Positions 46,601 to 57,440 are shown, counted from the first letter of the stretch. The stretch: DNA of 64,000 bases from Lepidodermella squamata (GCA_047495785.1 JBLDXI010000026.1:620001-684000); one strand, 5' to 3'. Numbers and translations: made by a program. Notes: generated by a model not told the origin, from the sequence alone.

Positions 46601-47641
46601 CCGGCTTGCTCCCCCGGCGAGTGGGGCCCAGCTAAGGCTCTACGTCACTTCGGCCTCCAGCCTCTAACCCACGCATTAGGAGCGTTTGATTGCGCTGACC
46701 ATGTTCAAATTGCCTTCGCAGTCCCTCAATTACCATCGGTAATGGAAAGTCCCGTCGAAGAGGAGCGAGGAGGTCTCAGCCGACAATCTAGCTCTTCAAT
46801 GCATACGAATCCTTACGATCTTCACGCCAGGCTTCATATGAACAACATTGAAGATCGACTCTTGGAAAAGTTTGTTACATCTTGGCGAGATCAGGGCAAG
46901 GACGGTCGGGAACAACTTGTAGTCCGGGTCTCCTTCCCACAGGCCGGTCAATATGGCTTGGATATCTACGCGAGAAAGTACCCCGAGGCGAATTTCGCCC
47001 ATGCCTGTAAGTACTTGATCAACGTGAGATCAGTTGCTAGACCCGACCCAGCTATCTCGCCAATCGCTGGCGCATCCCCTGTTGCTATGTCGGATAAATT
47101 CGGACCAACTGCAGCATTTGGTGAGCTTGGTCTGAAAGCTGTCAGCCACAAGGATACTTCCACCGTGATTTTGAAATCAGCAAAACCTGTCGACATCGAA
47201 TTTAGCTTTAAGAAACCGTTGGATTTTGCGTTTCACTTCATGCGAGCGGCGACCTTCGAGGATTTGCGAAATCGATGCCAAATGTTGGGGCCTCGCGAGG
47301 CTGGTAAAGGCAAGGTGATTTTCCGGCTTGATATCGGCGAACCTGGTCACTTCCTACTTGCGATCTACGCGAGAAAATCCGACCAGAACTCGCAGGGCGG
47401 CAAACCGTCGTTATTGGCAATGTCGAATGTGTTCAACTACCACATTATCTGCACAATGCCGCAACAAGTTTCCGGGAATAGCTTCCAAATGACGGCGATG
47501 ACGTCGAGTTTAAGCGACGATGCAGCTTCGAGCAGCAGTGGAACGCCCCGAAGTGTCAACAGCCCCATCAGTCAACCGCCTGTTCCGCCTAGCAACAGGC
47601 CTGCCATCACTAGCCGGTCTACACTGGCCGTGGCGCGGTGA
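43655..47641 (+). CDS. ltd-1: LIM and transglutaminase-like domain protein (LTD-1/kyphoscoliosis-peptidase family)
   Basis: Single coding exon, 1328 aa. The N-terminus has two copies of a 17-residue motif (IDTTPNPNPSxIRRxFE, residues about 17-33 and 146-162) and Pro-rich segments. One LIM domain at 171-228 shows the zinc-ligand pattern CxxC...HxxC, CxxC...CxxH. A Glu/Gln-rich coiled coil spans about 360-500. A transglutaminase-like core (about 603-760) is followed by repeated beta-sandwich-like segments typical of kyphoscoliosis-peptidase proteins. In the core the positions expected for Cys, His and Asp read V (GVETYHTLF), T (NTWNAV) and Q (LVQCNWG), so it looks non-catalytic. Nematode ltd-1 acts in epidermal morphogenesis; intracellular, cytoskeletal or junctional role expected. 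The single large exon contrasts with intron-rich neighbours. Confidence 0.85.
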   Translation: MSNGEISAPQVAQKNVIDTTPNPNPSVIRRHFEHVETELAVPVSVGSPANSQRSKGPAPPPPVAPKQEYTEDNYIYNDSSSMPQAEVISSQRPSGGNDLAKKPAPVLPPRSSTSGENPTPKPNPYRTKRQQSTNDDGPGMLPAATIDTTPNPNPSSIRRFFEKSGPTDVKCHACGEPVYPTERLCLTEDVCYHKACFRCAVCSQHLTIKTFVRNPVDRTDAAVYCRKHVPRIVDAKFDEHAIGIRGALNAQRVLKKGQVDLSRHHFDARNLLLQRALKAASNHRMANGEMESSSSIEGDQSPQQALRSSRFMESGQQESWAPKVGIEALHIKTALDAQKNRSKGGKMTMSKHHYLPDFVHKKQNEILEAQEELELVQRREEDALLRQFQEERNFEEVQIQRGIESEWEDELRILTQKYDKLLSKKGQNKQALMTQFEEEKRQLRQQMDEKLIATQRTATIRLRHKEQEETSKMIERHGRQMLELLWHKQREVENEIQQELMVPEMSQEMTSHQSQLIENGPDSMVMFDMSEISLISQNNAAAAIAAAEERQSQNSALSGDYDDATTSMQKGDVLEEETEMVRVLNNIEGASAAPPPPPHPPSCRKCDLFIDSSVFAQLDSYVLEVAQTDPESFTKLVHKLMKPCLTDLEKARAIFRWITAKDLNVIDFSQMPAANQSDTPLGILRSIKMGVETYHTLFRRLCSYAGLNCVEIRGHSKSVGYEPGMHIEPGQFLNTWNAVLLDGDWRLVQCNWGARHLVLNKDQNQANHGSSETSSIPSDPSSSPKKPEDSIRYQQDEHYFLTDPEDFITEFWPFDPKWQLLHEPITLDEFEKLPFVRSVFFHYGMAFVDDMRAVADADECGGAQVRITVDPAIAQDIVFHYQLRFADRTMSTETSYRGIALERFVFQSINGNQILYKVFVPTVGEYFLEVFANRLPASQSDGASMSSSRSSGIHAPQQPFRLKCACKFRIRCPKISQKMHPLPACSPGEWGPAKALRHFGLQPLTHALGAFDCADHVQIAFAVPQLPSVMESPVEEERGGLSRQSSSSMHTNPYDLHARLHMNNIEDRLLEKFVTSWRDQGKDGREQLVVRVSFPQAGQYGLDIYARKYPEANFAHACKYLINVRSVARPDPAISPIAGASPVAMSDKFGPTAAFGELGLKAVSHKDTSTVILKSAKPVDIEFSFKKPLDFAFHFMRAATFEDLRNRCQMLGPREAGKGKVIFRLDIGEPGHFLLAIYARKSDQNSQGGKPSLLAMSNVFNYHIICTMPQQVSGNSFQMTAMTSSLSDDAASSSSGTPRSVNSPISQPPVPPSNRPAITSRSTLAVAR

Positions 47642-48038
47642 AAAATGCAATAATTAACACGCTATTGAACAATTCCTCGGTCTGCTCTACCAGTGTAGCG
47701 ATGATTTTTTGTTATTTCTATGTTTCTCAGTGTTACTTGACGCTCATTTTTCTATATTGTAGATGTTGCCCTAAACTGAAACAAACGCTTAGAAAAAATT
47801 ACCTTCTGCCCATATTTTCTTTTTACTGCGGTTTATCCATTTTTTCTTCGCTATTATCTATCCTTTTACTGCGCCAAGTTGAGAAACTAAACGTTTTTAG
47901 ATCACAATATCATCGTATATATATGCTCATTGTGCGGACGATTATAATTTTAAAGATAAAACAAATTTATTATGGTATGAAATTGCGATGAAAACAAAAT
48001 AAAATGTTTTATTTGGTTACGAAAATCGCGTTTTTCTA
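47642..48038. other. convergent intergenic region
   Basis: Lies between the 3-prime ends of the ltd-1-like gene (+) and the neprilysin gene (-). AATAAA at 47998-48003 on the plus strand is a candidate poly(A) signal for the former. Confidence 0.5.
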
Positions 48039-50291
48039 TTACCAGAGTGAACACCGTAGTCCATTTGCCATTTTAGCCTTACCGGAACAATGAAATGCTC
48101 TCAGAAAATCATTGTTGCCATTCAGCCTAGCGTTGACTCGAACTTCAGGAGGCGAGTGAACATCGACCTCAAGTATGTAGGAAGCAGCCTGTGGAGTTCT
48201 GATGTAGCACGAAAGCTGGGCAAAAGATAGGAAAAAGAGCTGCTCGGAGGTGAAATAGCTGATCTGATCGCTTTCCATTTCTGTTTTACTGTCATTTAGG
48301 TGAAGTCGAAAGGCGTCAAGAGCTACTTTCAAGCCGCCATCATCTGCGAGATTTTCGGACAAGGTTTGCTCCCCATTGACAGACTTACCGTTGATGGCGT
48401 AAGAGCTGAATTTATCAATGTAACAGTTTGTTTTGTTGAGGAATTCAGATTTCGACTCTGAATCCCACCAGTCTCTCAAATTGCCGTTTTTGTCATACTG
48501 GCGGCCTCGAAAATCGAATCCATGAGTCACCTGGAAATATGTTCCTTAAACTGATTGGGGAAATGTCGCCTCAATTACCTCATGGCCGATGATGCTTCCG
48601 ATTCCAGCAAAATTAACTGCTTGGGGTAGTCCTTCATCGTCACGGTAGAATGGCTTCCGTAAAATCGCGGCTGGTAACATGACAGCGTTGTAAGATGGGT
48701 CATAATACGCGTTTACTTCCAAAGAATTGAAGGTTATCAAGGTGGGGTCTGAGATCCTCCTCAAATTCTAGAAGTAAAGTCGTTGAAAGGTTAAGATTAG
48801 GTTAGTCCGTCAGGTTTATAGCCTTACTGTATAACTCAGCTGTCTTCTCCATCGCTGAATGTATATACTGTTTTGTACGTAGCTATCTCCAATATTTATC
48901 ACACGAAATTTAGCTTCCATTGCAGTTAGATTTAGAATCCTGCTATCGTAACCCACTTTCGTGGACATCGCATCCAATTTTTCGATAGCAAGCCTTCTAA
49001 CTTCATCATCCATCCATGTTGCTCGCTGCAGCCTCGCTCGAAAAGCTGATCTTATCTTGGCGATCATTTCCGCGGTCCTGTTTTTCGTCTTAGCATCGAA
49101 ATGCCTTTGGATGAACATGTAACTGAGGGGCTCATTCATATTCTCGGCAGTATCGCTAACGCAGGTCTTCCACCTTTCAGGCAAACCCTGTCGACCGACT
49201 AAAGCTTCGTTCAACTTATCGGCCACAGCTTTGACTACGCCACCAAGAGCAGGCGCTTGCTCAGATATAGTTCGATAAACCAAATAATTTTGCAGAATTT
49301 TTCGACCCTTTGTTGAGTTTACATACTCGCTAACTAAGGTGCTGAGTTTAACGAAGTAAGATAAACCATACATTACGATTTTATCACCCTCACCCACTGA
49401 GACTCCTGCAGGTCTAAAAACGTCGTTCAAGAATTCGGTCCAATTCAAATAATTGAACCTATTTTGTAAGAAGGAGACATTGGCTTTGAAGTAAGTTGAG
49501 CTTCTATCATTTGACTGAGCTAAAGTTATCATGGCCTCTGCCCTTTTCTTTTCAAATTCTACAACGTCTATAATGCTCGAATTTTCTGATGGAACTTTAT
49601 TTTGCAGAGCTAGTTTGCTGAAAGAGTACAGCTCATCGACTAAAGAAATGAGATTCGGACTTGTAGAGACTGATCTGTTGAAGTAAAGATTACGAGCATT
49701 ATTCCCTAACAACAGAGATCCCTGTTGTAGGAGGACAACGTAATTTGATACGTTCTTGATATCTCTAGAAACTGACAGGGAAAACAGCCCACCGGAGCCG
49801 AAATTATGGCGCTTGATCAACGCAGAAGTTAGCGACCAATTTGAGGGTAATTCATCAGTGGAATTCAGGAATATTCCGCCGCCCAGATCTACCAATTTTC
49901 TCAGTGAAGCTAAGCTCGAGTTAGATATTTTAGATTCTGCTAAGCAAGACGCGTAGTAACGGCGAGTCTTTTGGAGGACCGAATCATTCTTTGAGGTAGA
50001 ATTTCTGTCCTCTAAGATTTGTTTCATCAGATTTGTTACTTCCTCATTCGCCAGTGTTAATTGGCTCAAACTCGTACGACCGGTAGGTAGAACGCTTTTT
50101 TTGACGAACCCACCGCATGCATAGCTGTAAAAGTCTTCGCATGGATCGATGGAAAGATCTGTTTTGTTTACCACATCTTGGAGAAGTCGATCGCAAGCCT
50201 CTGATGAGCAAGTTTTCCCAGCTGCAAGTCCATTTCCATGATGAATTAGCAAAACGGAGAAAAATTGAATGAAAAAGTCAGAGCTAAGCAT
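48039..50291 (-). CDS. secreted neprilysin-like zinc metallopeptidase (M13)
   Basis: Three exons on the minus strand: 50291-48828, 48767-48579 and 48530-48039 (714 aa, normal for M13). The N-terminus (MLSSDFFIQFFSVLLIHHG) looks like a signal peptide rather than the type II anchor of classical neprilysin, as in NEP2-type secreted members. M13 signatures: DPCEDFYSYACGG, VNAYYDPSYN, zinc site HEVTHGFD (residues about 550-557, split by the intron between E and V), the Glu ligand in ENLADDGG (about 610), and C-terminal CSLW. All catalytic and zinc residues are present, so an active enzyme that trims extracellular peptides is expected. It is the only gene on this strand between 1033 and 55700. Confidence 0.92.
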
Positions 50292-50943
50292 TATCAGACG
50301 AACATGTTGAAGTTAGTGTTAAGAGTTCATGCAGTACTGGAACAATTGGGTTTTGGCGCTACTATTATTTTATATCACACCTAACACATTTTTTTCATCT
50401 TCTTGTTAAGCTTCTCTTTCTCAATGAAAGAAAACGAGCGTTTCAGTCACTAAATTAATCAGAGCGCTTTATTACTAGAGTTTGTGGATTAATTACTTTC
50501 TTACAAAGCTGGTTAATCTCAGCAAATTACGATCTAGATTTTTCGGAGTAAACAAATGACAACTACGTTATTTTCCTTAACATCCTCACCCTCATGCAGC
50601 CCATTATGATAAACCGTTTTGTAGCTTAATTTGCCTCTCATTTGCTTGTTATTGAGATTTGATGCGCATCTATGAGATAAAACGCGGTTTAATGAAGAGT
50701 CGTAAAAGCATAGTATTATTCGTGTGTTTGCGCCAATTAGCCGCGGATTCTAATTGTTTTTACATGTATATAATAATTCATGAGCTGAGGAGCGTCATTT
50801 TTCATCGCCTTACATGCTTGTTTATATATACTTCATCGGGAACCGGTAGTCACCAACTCACGAGTCGGTACAAAAATGTCAACTGACATTTGAGACTGAA
50901 CCATACCCGTTGGTGCTAAAAGATTTGACATTCTAAGCAAACA
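50292..50943. other. bidirectional promoter region
   Basis: Separates the divergently transcribed neprilysin gene (-) and gene P (+). Only short frames without domains are present. Confidence 0.45.
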
Positions 50944-53054
50944 ATGAAGCTTAATTGCTCCATACTTCTATTCCTATTACTCGTGGGCCATTCAATGGCT
51001 CTCTCTGAGAAAAATAAGGAGATTTACGGGTTGGAAAAACCTCCTATCACTCAATCTCAGTCGCAAGAGTTCCCGTGGCTCGTGAGTTGATATTAGACCT
51101 CTAAATTCTATTGAAGCTAATAACATTTTATAGGCACGACTGACTTTCAATTTGAAAGAGCGCCAAGTACCCGAATATTGCGCTGGAACGCTTATTTCTG
51201 AAAATTGGCTGCTCACCTCGGCTCAATGCATCACTCGTGCTCAACTACTTGATGCCATCAAGTAAGACTGTTGAAACCATTCTATTACTTTAAATGAAAC
51301 CGTTTCTCATTAGCTATACAGTTCAGTTTGGCAGCATTATCGAGCAAAGCTCTAGAACGTATACCTTTAACCTGTCAAACATATTTATCCACCCCAACTT
51401 TAAATCGGGGGCTGACTTGAGCTTCGACTTCACCATAATCAAGCTACCTCAGCCCGTAGAGCTGAAAAACAATGTTAAGCCCGCGGAACTCCCTAGTCGA
51501 GATTTATGCACCAATAACGCAGATTTCGAACCCTTTTCATCGGGCTATGACAACTGTCTCAGTTCTGTAACTGCTGGATGGTCAATCGACGATATCAGCC
51601 CTCCTATTCCTATCATGAAAATGGCTCAAAGCCTTCTTGAGTTTGAAAAATGCTCCGAAGAGGGCGAAACCAGCAGCGAAAATAGGTTTTCTCCCTCTAA
51701 ATTATGCGCTGGGGCAAATAACGAAGACATCGACGACCAATGCTTGCAACTTCCTGCTAATCCTATGGTTTGTACTACAACCCCAACTGGGGAAGAATCC
51801 GGCAAGATTTTGATCGGAATTTACTCATATGGCGAATGTGGAAAACGAAGCACTCAGCAAACTTTGAGTGTCTTTGCAAGAATCTGCGGTGTATTGGACT
51901 GGATCGAGAGTCTTATCTCAGCCCCAGAGCCAAAATCAATCCCTGAGAACCGCAAATGCGATGAATCAATCGATGACACCCCTGCTCCACCTTACTGCAA
52001 GGAAGCAAGTATTCGCTACGTTTTCAGCAAGTCGCTTGGAGGCTGTATTCAACTCCTCAGCTGTTCCGAAGGGCACGAGAAAGGTTTCGAGAATGAGGAA
52101 CAGTGCAAGAAAGCGTGCACAGGGCAATCCTCAAAAGAAATCATTCCGGTTTTCAACGACGAGTCAACTGAATTGAAACCTTCCACTGATCCTGTGAATC
52201 GGTGTTTTGCCGAGCTGAAGAGGGACAGCGATTACGGAAGTTGCGAGCAAGCCTATCGATTCTACTTCAGCCAGATAAACAGCCGATGCATCCGCTACCC
52301 AGGGTGTGTGAATAATGATTTGGCTGCCAATAATTTTGGGACGGAGGAAGAATGCATGTCGGCCTGTCAGTTGATCTACAAAATTGACCCGCTAACCAAC
52401 GACCCTCCGCCATCTGTAATTGAAAGTGGAGCCGCGGTCATTCCTCAAAACCCAGAGCAGAGAAGCAGGGCTCTAGTCCGACAACTCCTCCCGCCATATC
52501 GAACACTGTTCTCCCCTCCGAAAAACAATCCAAGTAAACTCTGACATTTTCCTGAACAATCTTGCCCAATTTTCTGTTTCTTAGGGTGCCATCTCCCGTT
52601 GGTCAATGGTGTTGATTTCGGCGAATGTCCCAAACCGACAAGCAGTTGGCGGTTCTACTGGAACAGATCGTTAGGACGATGCTTAGGTTTTCATGGTTGT
52701 TCGAATGTTCCTCGAAACAACTGGGACTCTGAAGGTGAATGTCTCAAAAATTGCCGTGACTCAGACTTGGTAGTGTCTCTCGATGATGCGGAGCCTGTTT
52801 TAGTCAGCATTCGAGGTCCTGCTAGATGCTCAATGCAGCTAATCAATGGTTTGGATTTCGGCGGCTGTGGAAAGGAGACGCGGTATCTCTACAGCATATC
52901 TCTTCAGGCGTGTATAAAATTCAGAGGCTGCGTTAACCCGGATGGCGGTAACAACTTTGCTTCGAGACGTGAATGCGAGTACGTTTGCGAAGTCGCAAGA
53001 TCACGCAAAAAAGGCATCCAAGTCAAATCAATAATCAAAAACTTTTTGAGATAA
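50944..53054 (+). CDS. serine protease homologue fused to four Kunitz-derived modules (gene P)
   Basis: Four exons: 50944-51081, 51134-51261, 51314-52533, 52585-53054 (651 aa; phases 0, 2, 1, as in the genes at 27558 and 34202). Signal peptide, then an S1A-like domain in which His57 is Gln (TSAQC), Asp102 is kept (FDFTIIKL) and the GDSGG motif is replaced (CLQLPANP), so at least two triad residues are gone. Four modules follow: the first (CDESIDD, CIQLLSC) lacks the DYG motif; the other three have DYGSC, DFGEC and DFGGC with C-x5-C. It lies 14 kb from its relatives, beyond the ltd-1-like and neprilysin genes, so the cluster was interrupted or this copy was transposed. Confidence 0.85.
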
Positions 53055-53249
53055 TAATACGATATAAATATAGAACTAAGTAATAATAAACAGTCTATTG
53101 TGACGCAGACATGCTTTAATGACATCAATATTTACCTGAATTAACACATCTTGGTGTCTAAATATTTGTCAATAAGAAGTTGCGCACGGGTAGGAGTTCC
53201 GGCCATTAAACTAAAAATATCTTGCGCGTGCTTGAACTAATTTTATATA
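53055..53249. other. 3-prime flank of gene P
   Basis: Short AT-rich spacer ending with the TA target-site duplication of the adjacent transposon. Confidence 0.4.
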
Positions 53250-55216
53250 CAGTGCTCCCCCGCTATCTGCATGGGGGCCGGGTCCAGGGTCGTGCAATTA
53301 TCGAGGGAGACAGCTAACGGGGGCTGTAAACGAGTCAGGGATTAAGTTTGAGCGAGTTGCTAGCCAGATGGCACTGAACAAACAGTAAACATGACAACGC
53401 GTCTTGATTTTTTATTTCGCCTCTTGACTCTTTTTATTTTGAGCGGAAAATCGCATCCACGAAAATTGTTCACGTTACCACGTGATTTTTAGTACTAAGG
53501 CATTCACGATAAATATCAACTGTCCCGGCAACTGTGGGACACCTGAGTTCTGATTTTAAATTAAAAATATTTAAATTATCACAAACTTTCAGTTAAATTT
53601 CAAAATCTAGGCTACCAGCTATCAACAGAAATAACGACCGTATTTCATATGCAGAGGCGTAGGATCCCGATAGAATAATAATCATCGACTGGCAAATCAG
53701 CTGAGTGAAAGCCGGCCTAGTCGGAAAATCGGCCAGAAGCTCCCGCCGCCCCTCCTCGGGATGTTACGATTTTCAAAGTCAAATTCAAATAATTAAAATG
53801 GTTAAAATATTGCACGTAATCGCCAGGATATTGAACAAATCAACGGTGAATAAGTAGAAGCCAATTTCATGCTAGTCTTGTCGATGGATGATCCCATAAA
53901 ATCGAGAGAATGTCATCCATTTACGTTAAAATAAATCTATCTTTCAAAATTAAATTAAATTCCAATAATAGGACTTTTTCGTGACAAGGACAATAAAGCT
54001 TCTGGTATCGAAGAGTTTCCCAAAATAATTTGTAATATTTTTGATAATTTTTACGAAGCCGCCTCTTTCTTTTATGAATTTCATCGAACTAATGGGATTG
54101 AGCGATCACAGACTTCGTAATTTCAAGTCATAAGACCGTCAAGAGGAAACACCGATTCGATAAGAAAATCGATTGAATGAATGAATTATTATCTTCCCAG
54201 GCTTGGTCTGATTTCCATTCAAGTGGCCTAATAAGATCACAGCAATTTGAAAAATCGGGCAGAAGCTCCCGCCGCCCCTCCTCGGGACGTTGCAATTTTC
54301 AAAGTCAAAATTAAATTATAAAAAGCTGTGAATGAACCGGGAAAATTGCCTGGGCGTTGAGCAAGTAAAGCGTAAAGTAGTGGCAGCCAGTTTCATGTTA
54401 GATCAGGCCTATCGACTAACGAAAATCGGCTAATAATTCCAATAACTAAGGACAACTGGAACGAGTGAAATCAGTCTAATTATGAGAATAAATCCATGTA
54501 TCGAAATTGAAATAAAATGTGAAAACCTGGACATGATTCTTCATGATTACGCAACACAGCCGGGAACAAAATTGGGAGAAACTGAAGTTTCAGTGTCCTA
54601 AAATAAATCACAATTTAAATCCTAATTTGATCATGCTAATAATGCTGGTAAATTGCAAGAGATTTTCTGGCCGCGAAAAAGCTAAATAATGAAAAATCAG
54701 GGCAATTCCGATGGGTCTATTACTTGAACAGGAAATGACCTCAAAAAATCTCAAAAATCTGTAAATCAAGGAAATAGAAGATGGACGGGCAATTTATAGT
54801 TATTGAAATGAATTGCTGATTTTGTCTGATAAACTGGCGTAATTTCTGATGGAAGTTTAACTATAAAAAAGCAAGACGACTCGCAGCACGACTTGAGTGG
54901 CACTAATCCACGCACTCTGTTGCATAATCAAAGTCATTTCAAAACCATAAGAACAGCTTAATGCACTGATGATCTTTCAACTCGTTTTAACTGAACTTGA
55001 AATAACTGGATCCGAAACGGATCTCTCAAAACCACGACAACGGCCGCTAGGTTTCCAGGAACGCTAAATTTTCACACTTAATTTTTTTAATTTATCAAAT
55101 AATTATTTTTTGTTTAATTAAAAAATTACAACTAATTTATTTAGCGGGGTCCACAAATCGATGACTACTAACGGGGGTGGGCAGATAGCGGGGTTGCAGA
55201 TATCGAGGGAGCACTG
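53250..55216. mobile_element. non-autonomous DNA transposon (pogo/Tigger-like ends)
   Basis: The left end CAGTGCTCCCCCGCTATCTG at 53250 and the inverted right end (CAGTGCTCCCTCGATATCTG read from 55216) match at about 20 of the first 22 bases. Both ends are flanked by TA (53248-53249, 55217-55218), the target site of Tc1/mariner-superfamily elements. The 1967-bp interior has no transposase frame, so it must be mobilised in trans. It contains an internal direct repeat (53723 and 54249). The family name rests on end sequence and target site only. Confidence 0.8.
53723..54420. repeat. direct repeat inside the transposon
   Basis: About 53723-53885 and about 54249-54420 share GCAGAAGCTCCCGCCGCCCC-type sequence with CTCCTCGGGA-GTT and ATTTTCAAAGTC. 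Weaker similarity continues to GCCA-TTTCATG-TAG. The second copy is shifted by about 525 bp. Confidence 0.7.
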
Positions 55217-55700
55217 TACGTAGCTCATCGTAGTTTGAGTTATGCAAAAATAGAAAGTGTAACTCGGACAGGTCGGGTAGTTAAACAGGTTTGAAAATAT
55301 GAAGATTCACGAGGTGCTAATCAAAACTGAGATATGCCTTACGAGATACGAATTGGACCAGCAGAAATCCTAACTTACAGCTAATTTTTTCTCTGATAAT
55401 TTTTATGAGAATGCCCTGGTTTCAAGTTTCAAAACACCTCACGAATGTATTCATATTCCTGGAACCATCCTACATCCAACCGAGATTTTAGGGCATCATT
55501 CTGGTCTGTTTTTGAACGCAAACAAAGAATAAAGCATCATTGGGAATTGTTAGTGGGAATGTAAGCTGATGAGATTTATGTAGGACGAACGAACACCGAA
55601 TTCAAATCTAGCTATTCCTCGGAAAGAGCAAGCACCACGAAAAGAGACTTATGAAAATGCAGATATTGCGTGGAACTTTGTAGAACAAAGAATTTGACAT
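55217..55700. other. intergenic region
   Basis: Between the transposon and the 3-prime end of the first nuclear receptor gene; no feature supported. Confidence 0.4.
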
Positions 55701-57126
55701 TTACGGGCTCCAGGGCTGGGATCTGACTGGAAATAACGACACTTTTTTCAGCATATTTCTTCGAACGCAATCAAAAATTGGTTCGGGCCGACAGGCTACG
55801 GCTGTAATGCTCTTTCTGAGTTCGCTGTGGGCCCAATTCAGCATATTCATGCTTTTTCCGAAGTGATGCCGATGATCGTCGAAACAGCGATTGCTGGTTT
55901 TCGAGCAGAACAGATGGAACGCTGTTTGTAACGCTAACCTGGCTCGAGATAGCCGCGGATTGCTGTTTCCACTTGCCGCCGTGTCTAATAAGATATATAT
56001 TTGCTACTTTTGCAAGTGAGTCTCAATGCTTACCCAAAAGAATGAGATTGATAAATAGGGCACTCTCAACAAAACTAGGTCGCCAGCTTAGCATTTCGTC
56101 GTTCAACCTTTCCATTGAATCAACGGCAGTCTGGAAAGTTACGCTAATAATATGTTCAATTTTTACTAGAATCTTGTTCATTTTTACCGCCATTTCTGGG
56201 AAATGATGGATCATCTGCGGTATTATTGCGGGATTGACAAACAAAGAGCACTGAGTTGCGGGCAGAGCTGAATAGGCGACCGAAGCCTGCGCCCAGCCAC
56301 TAGACATGATTGTTTCGAAATCATTCTCAGCCAGATTGTAGGTGTCTAAGACAAAGCTTGGGAGAGCCAAATGTTACGCTGAAAATGTACCTTTCATGAA
56401 GGTAACATAGCCTCGACCGACTCTGTAGAGCTCAGCAATATGATCTGTGGTGAACGATTGGGCCAATTCAGCTGAATTCTCGAAACCCACCGTTCGCTTC
56501 CTGAGGCTCAACTACGAACGAAGAAAGCAACTTATGATATAATGGGAAGTAACCAAACAACAAACCAATTGCAGATCATGTAGAAGAGTAAAGCCATGGA
56601 TCGAGCCTTGAATAGCCTTTTCAATTAGCCCACCATCGAATAAATTAGGGGTGGAGGGAATAACACGCTCAACTTCGACAGGTGAAGAAGCACTGCCAGT
56701 AGATTGCTTTCTCTCAATTGACGGAGAGCAATTCCTGAGCCGAGAACTTCCTGCTGCAAATTTTTAGCTAGATTATGAAAACAAAAGTGGAAATTCTAAC
56801 GTCGCATTCCATTGTTGATGCACTTTTCGATTCGGCATCGAGGGCAACATTCGCCGCTATCTTCCCGGCTTCGGTTCACTTCACACTTGTTGCTCCCGCC
56901 AAAGCACACAAGCTGCGACCGTCGATGGTAATTCCGTGTGAAAAATTTCTTGAAAACGAATTGGATATGTCCGGCTGTTTTTATTAAGAAACACTCACTT
57001 GACATGCCTGGCATACTCGAGGGTGGTAAAGTTTGCGTTGAGGGACCGACACCACGCAAATCTGGTTCGGAAACCTATAATCACGGGAAATACTGTGGAT
57101 TGGGAACTCACTTTGCATGAAATCAT
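55701..57126 (-). CDS. nuclear hormone receptor, divergent copy (NHR-a)
   Basis: Eight exons on the minus strand: 57126-57112, 57061-56999, 56948-56801, 56753-56566, 56511-56391, 56345-56188, 56130-56034, 55984-55701 (357 aa). Starts MISCKICVV. The C4 DNA-binding domain has CKIC and CQAC plus FFTR, then C-x6-C, C-x2-C and CRIEKC. The ligand-binding region is built from four exons colinear with the other copies (DTYNLAEND, WRPSFVESAL, LQTAFHLFC, PEPIFDCVRR). It is the most diverged of the group and has a longer C-terminus. One intron is only 45 bp (56390-56346) and is needed to skip an in-frame stop. Role: ligand-dependent transcription factor of the type expanded in nematodes. Confidence 0.7.
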
Positions 57127-57440
57127 CCCATGAATTTTTAGGTCAGTACGCGCTTGCATTTTTAGCGTGTCGGGGCTTTGAAAGATTGAAAGTGAGCTAA
57201 TGTGCCCCCTTGCGCGTGCAAATGCAAGGGAAAGGGAGTTTTTACGTCATTCATCGTATAAAAACTCGGACCCTATCAACTTCCATCAACATCGTCGGCT
57301 TTCAAGTACGACACAATTGATTAAATGGGCCACCTGCATTTTATGACTGTCTCCTAGCATGGGATATCTAATCAATACTTAAGACATCTCATTTCATTGT
57401 AACGAGAAGTACGAGGTATGCCGTGTTAATAAAAAAAGCC
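57127..57440. other. intergenic block shared with 61324-61938
   Basis: Upstream of NHR-a and downstream of NHR-b. Its sequence (GTGAGCTAATGTGCCCCC, AAAACTCGGAC, TGTCTCCTAGCA, CTTAAGACAT) recurs in the same order at 61324-61938, showing that the whole spacer was duplicated with the genes. Confidence 0.7.

Noticed and set aside
56346-56390. In-frame stop suggesting that NHR-a is a pseudogene
   Set aside because: A 45-bp GT-AG intron at exactly this place removes the stop and restores the paralogue exon plan and phase.
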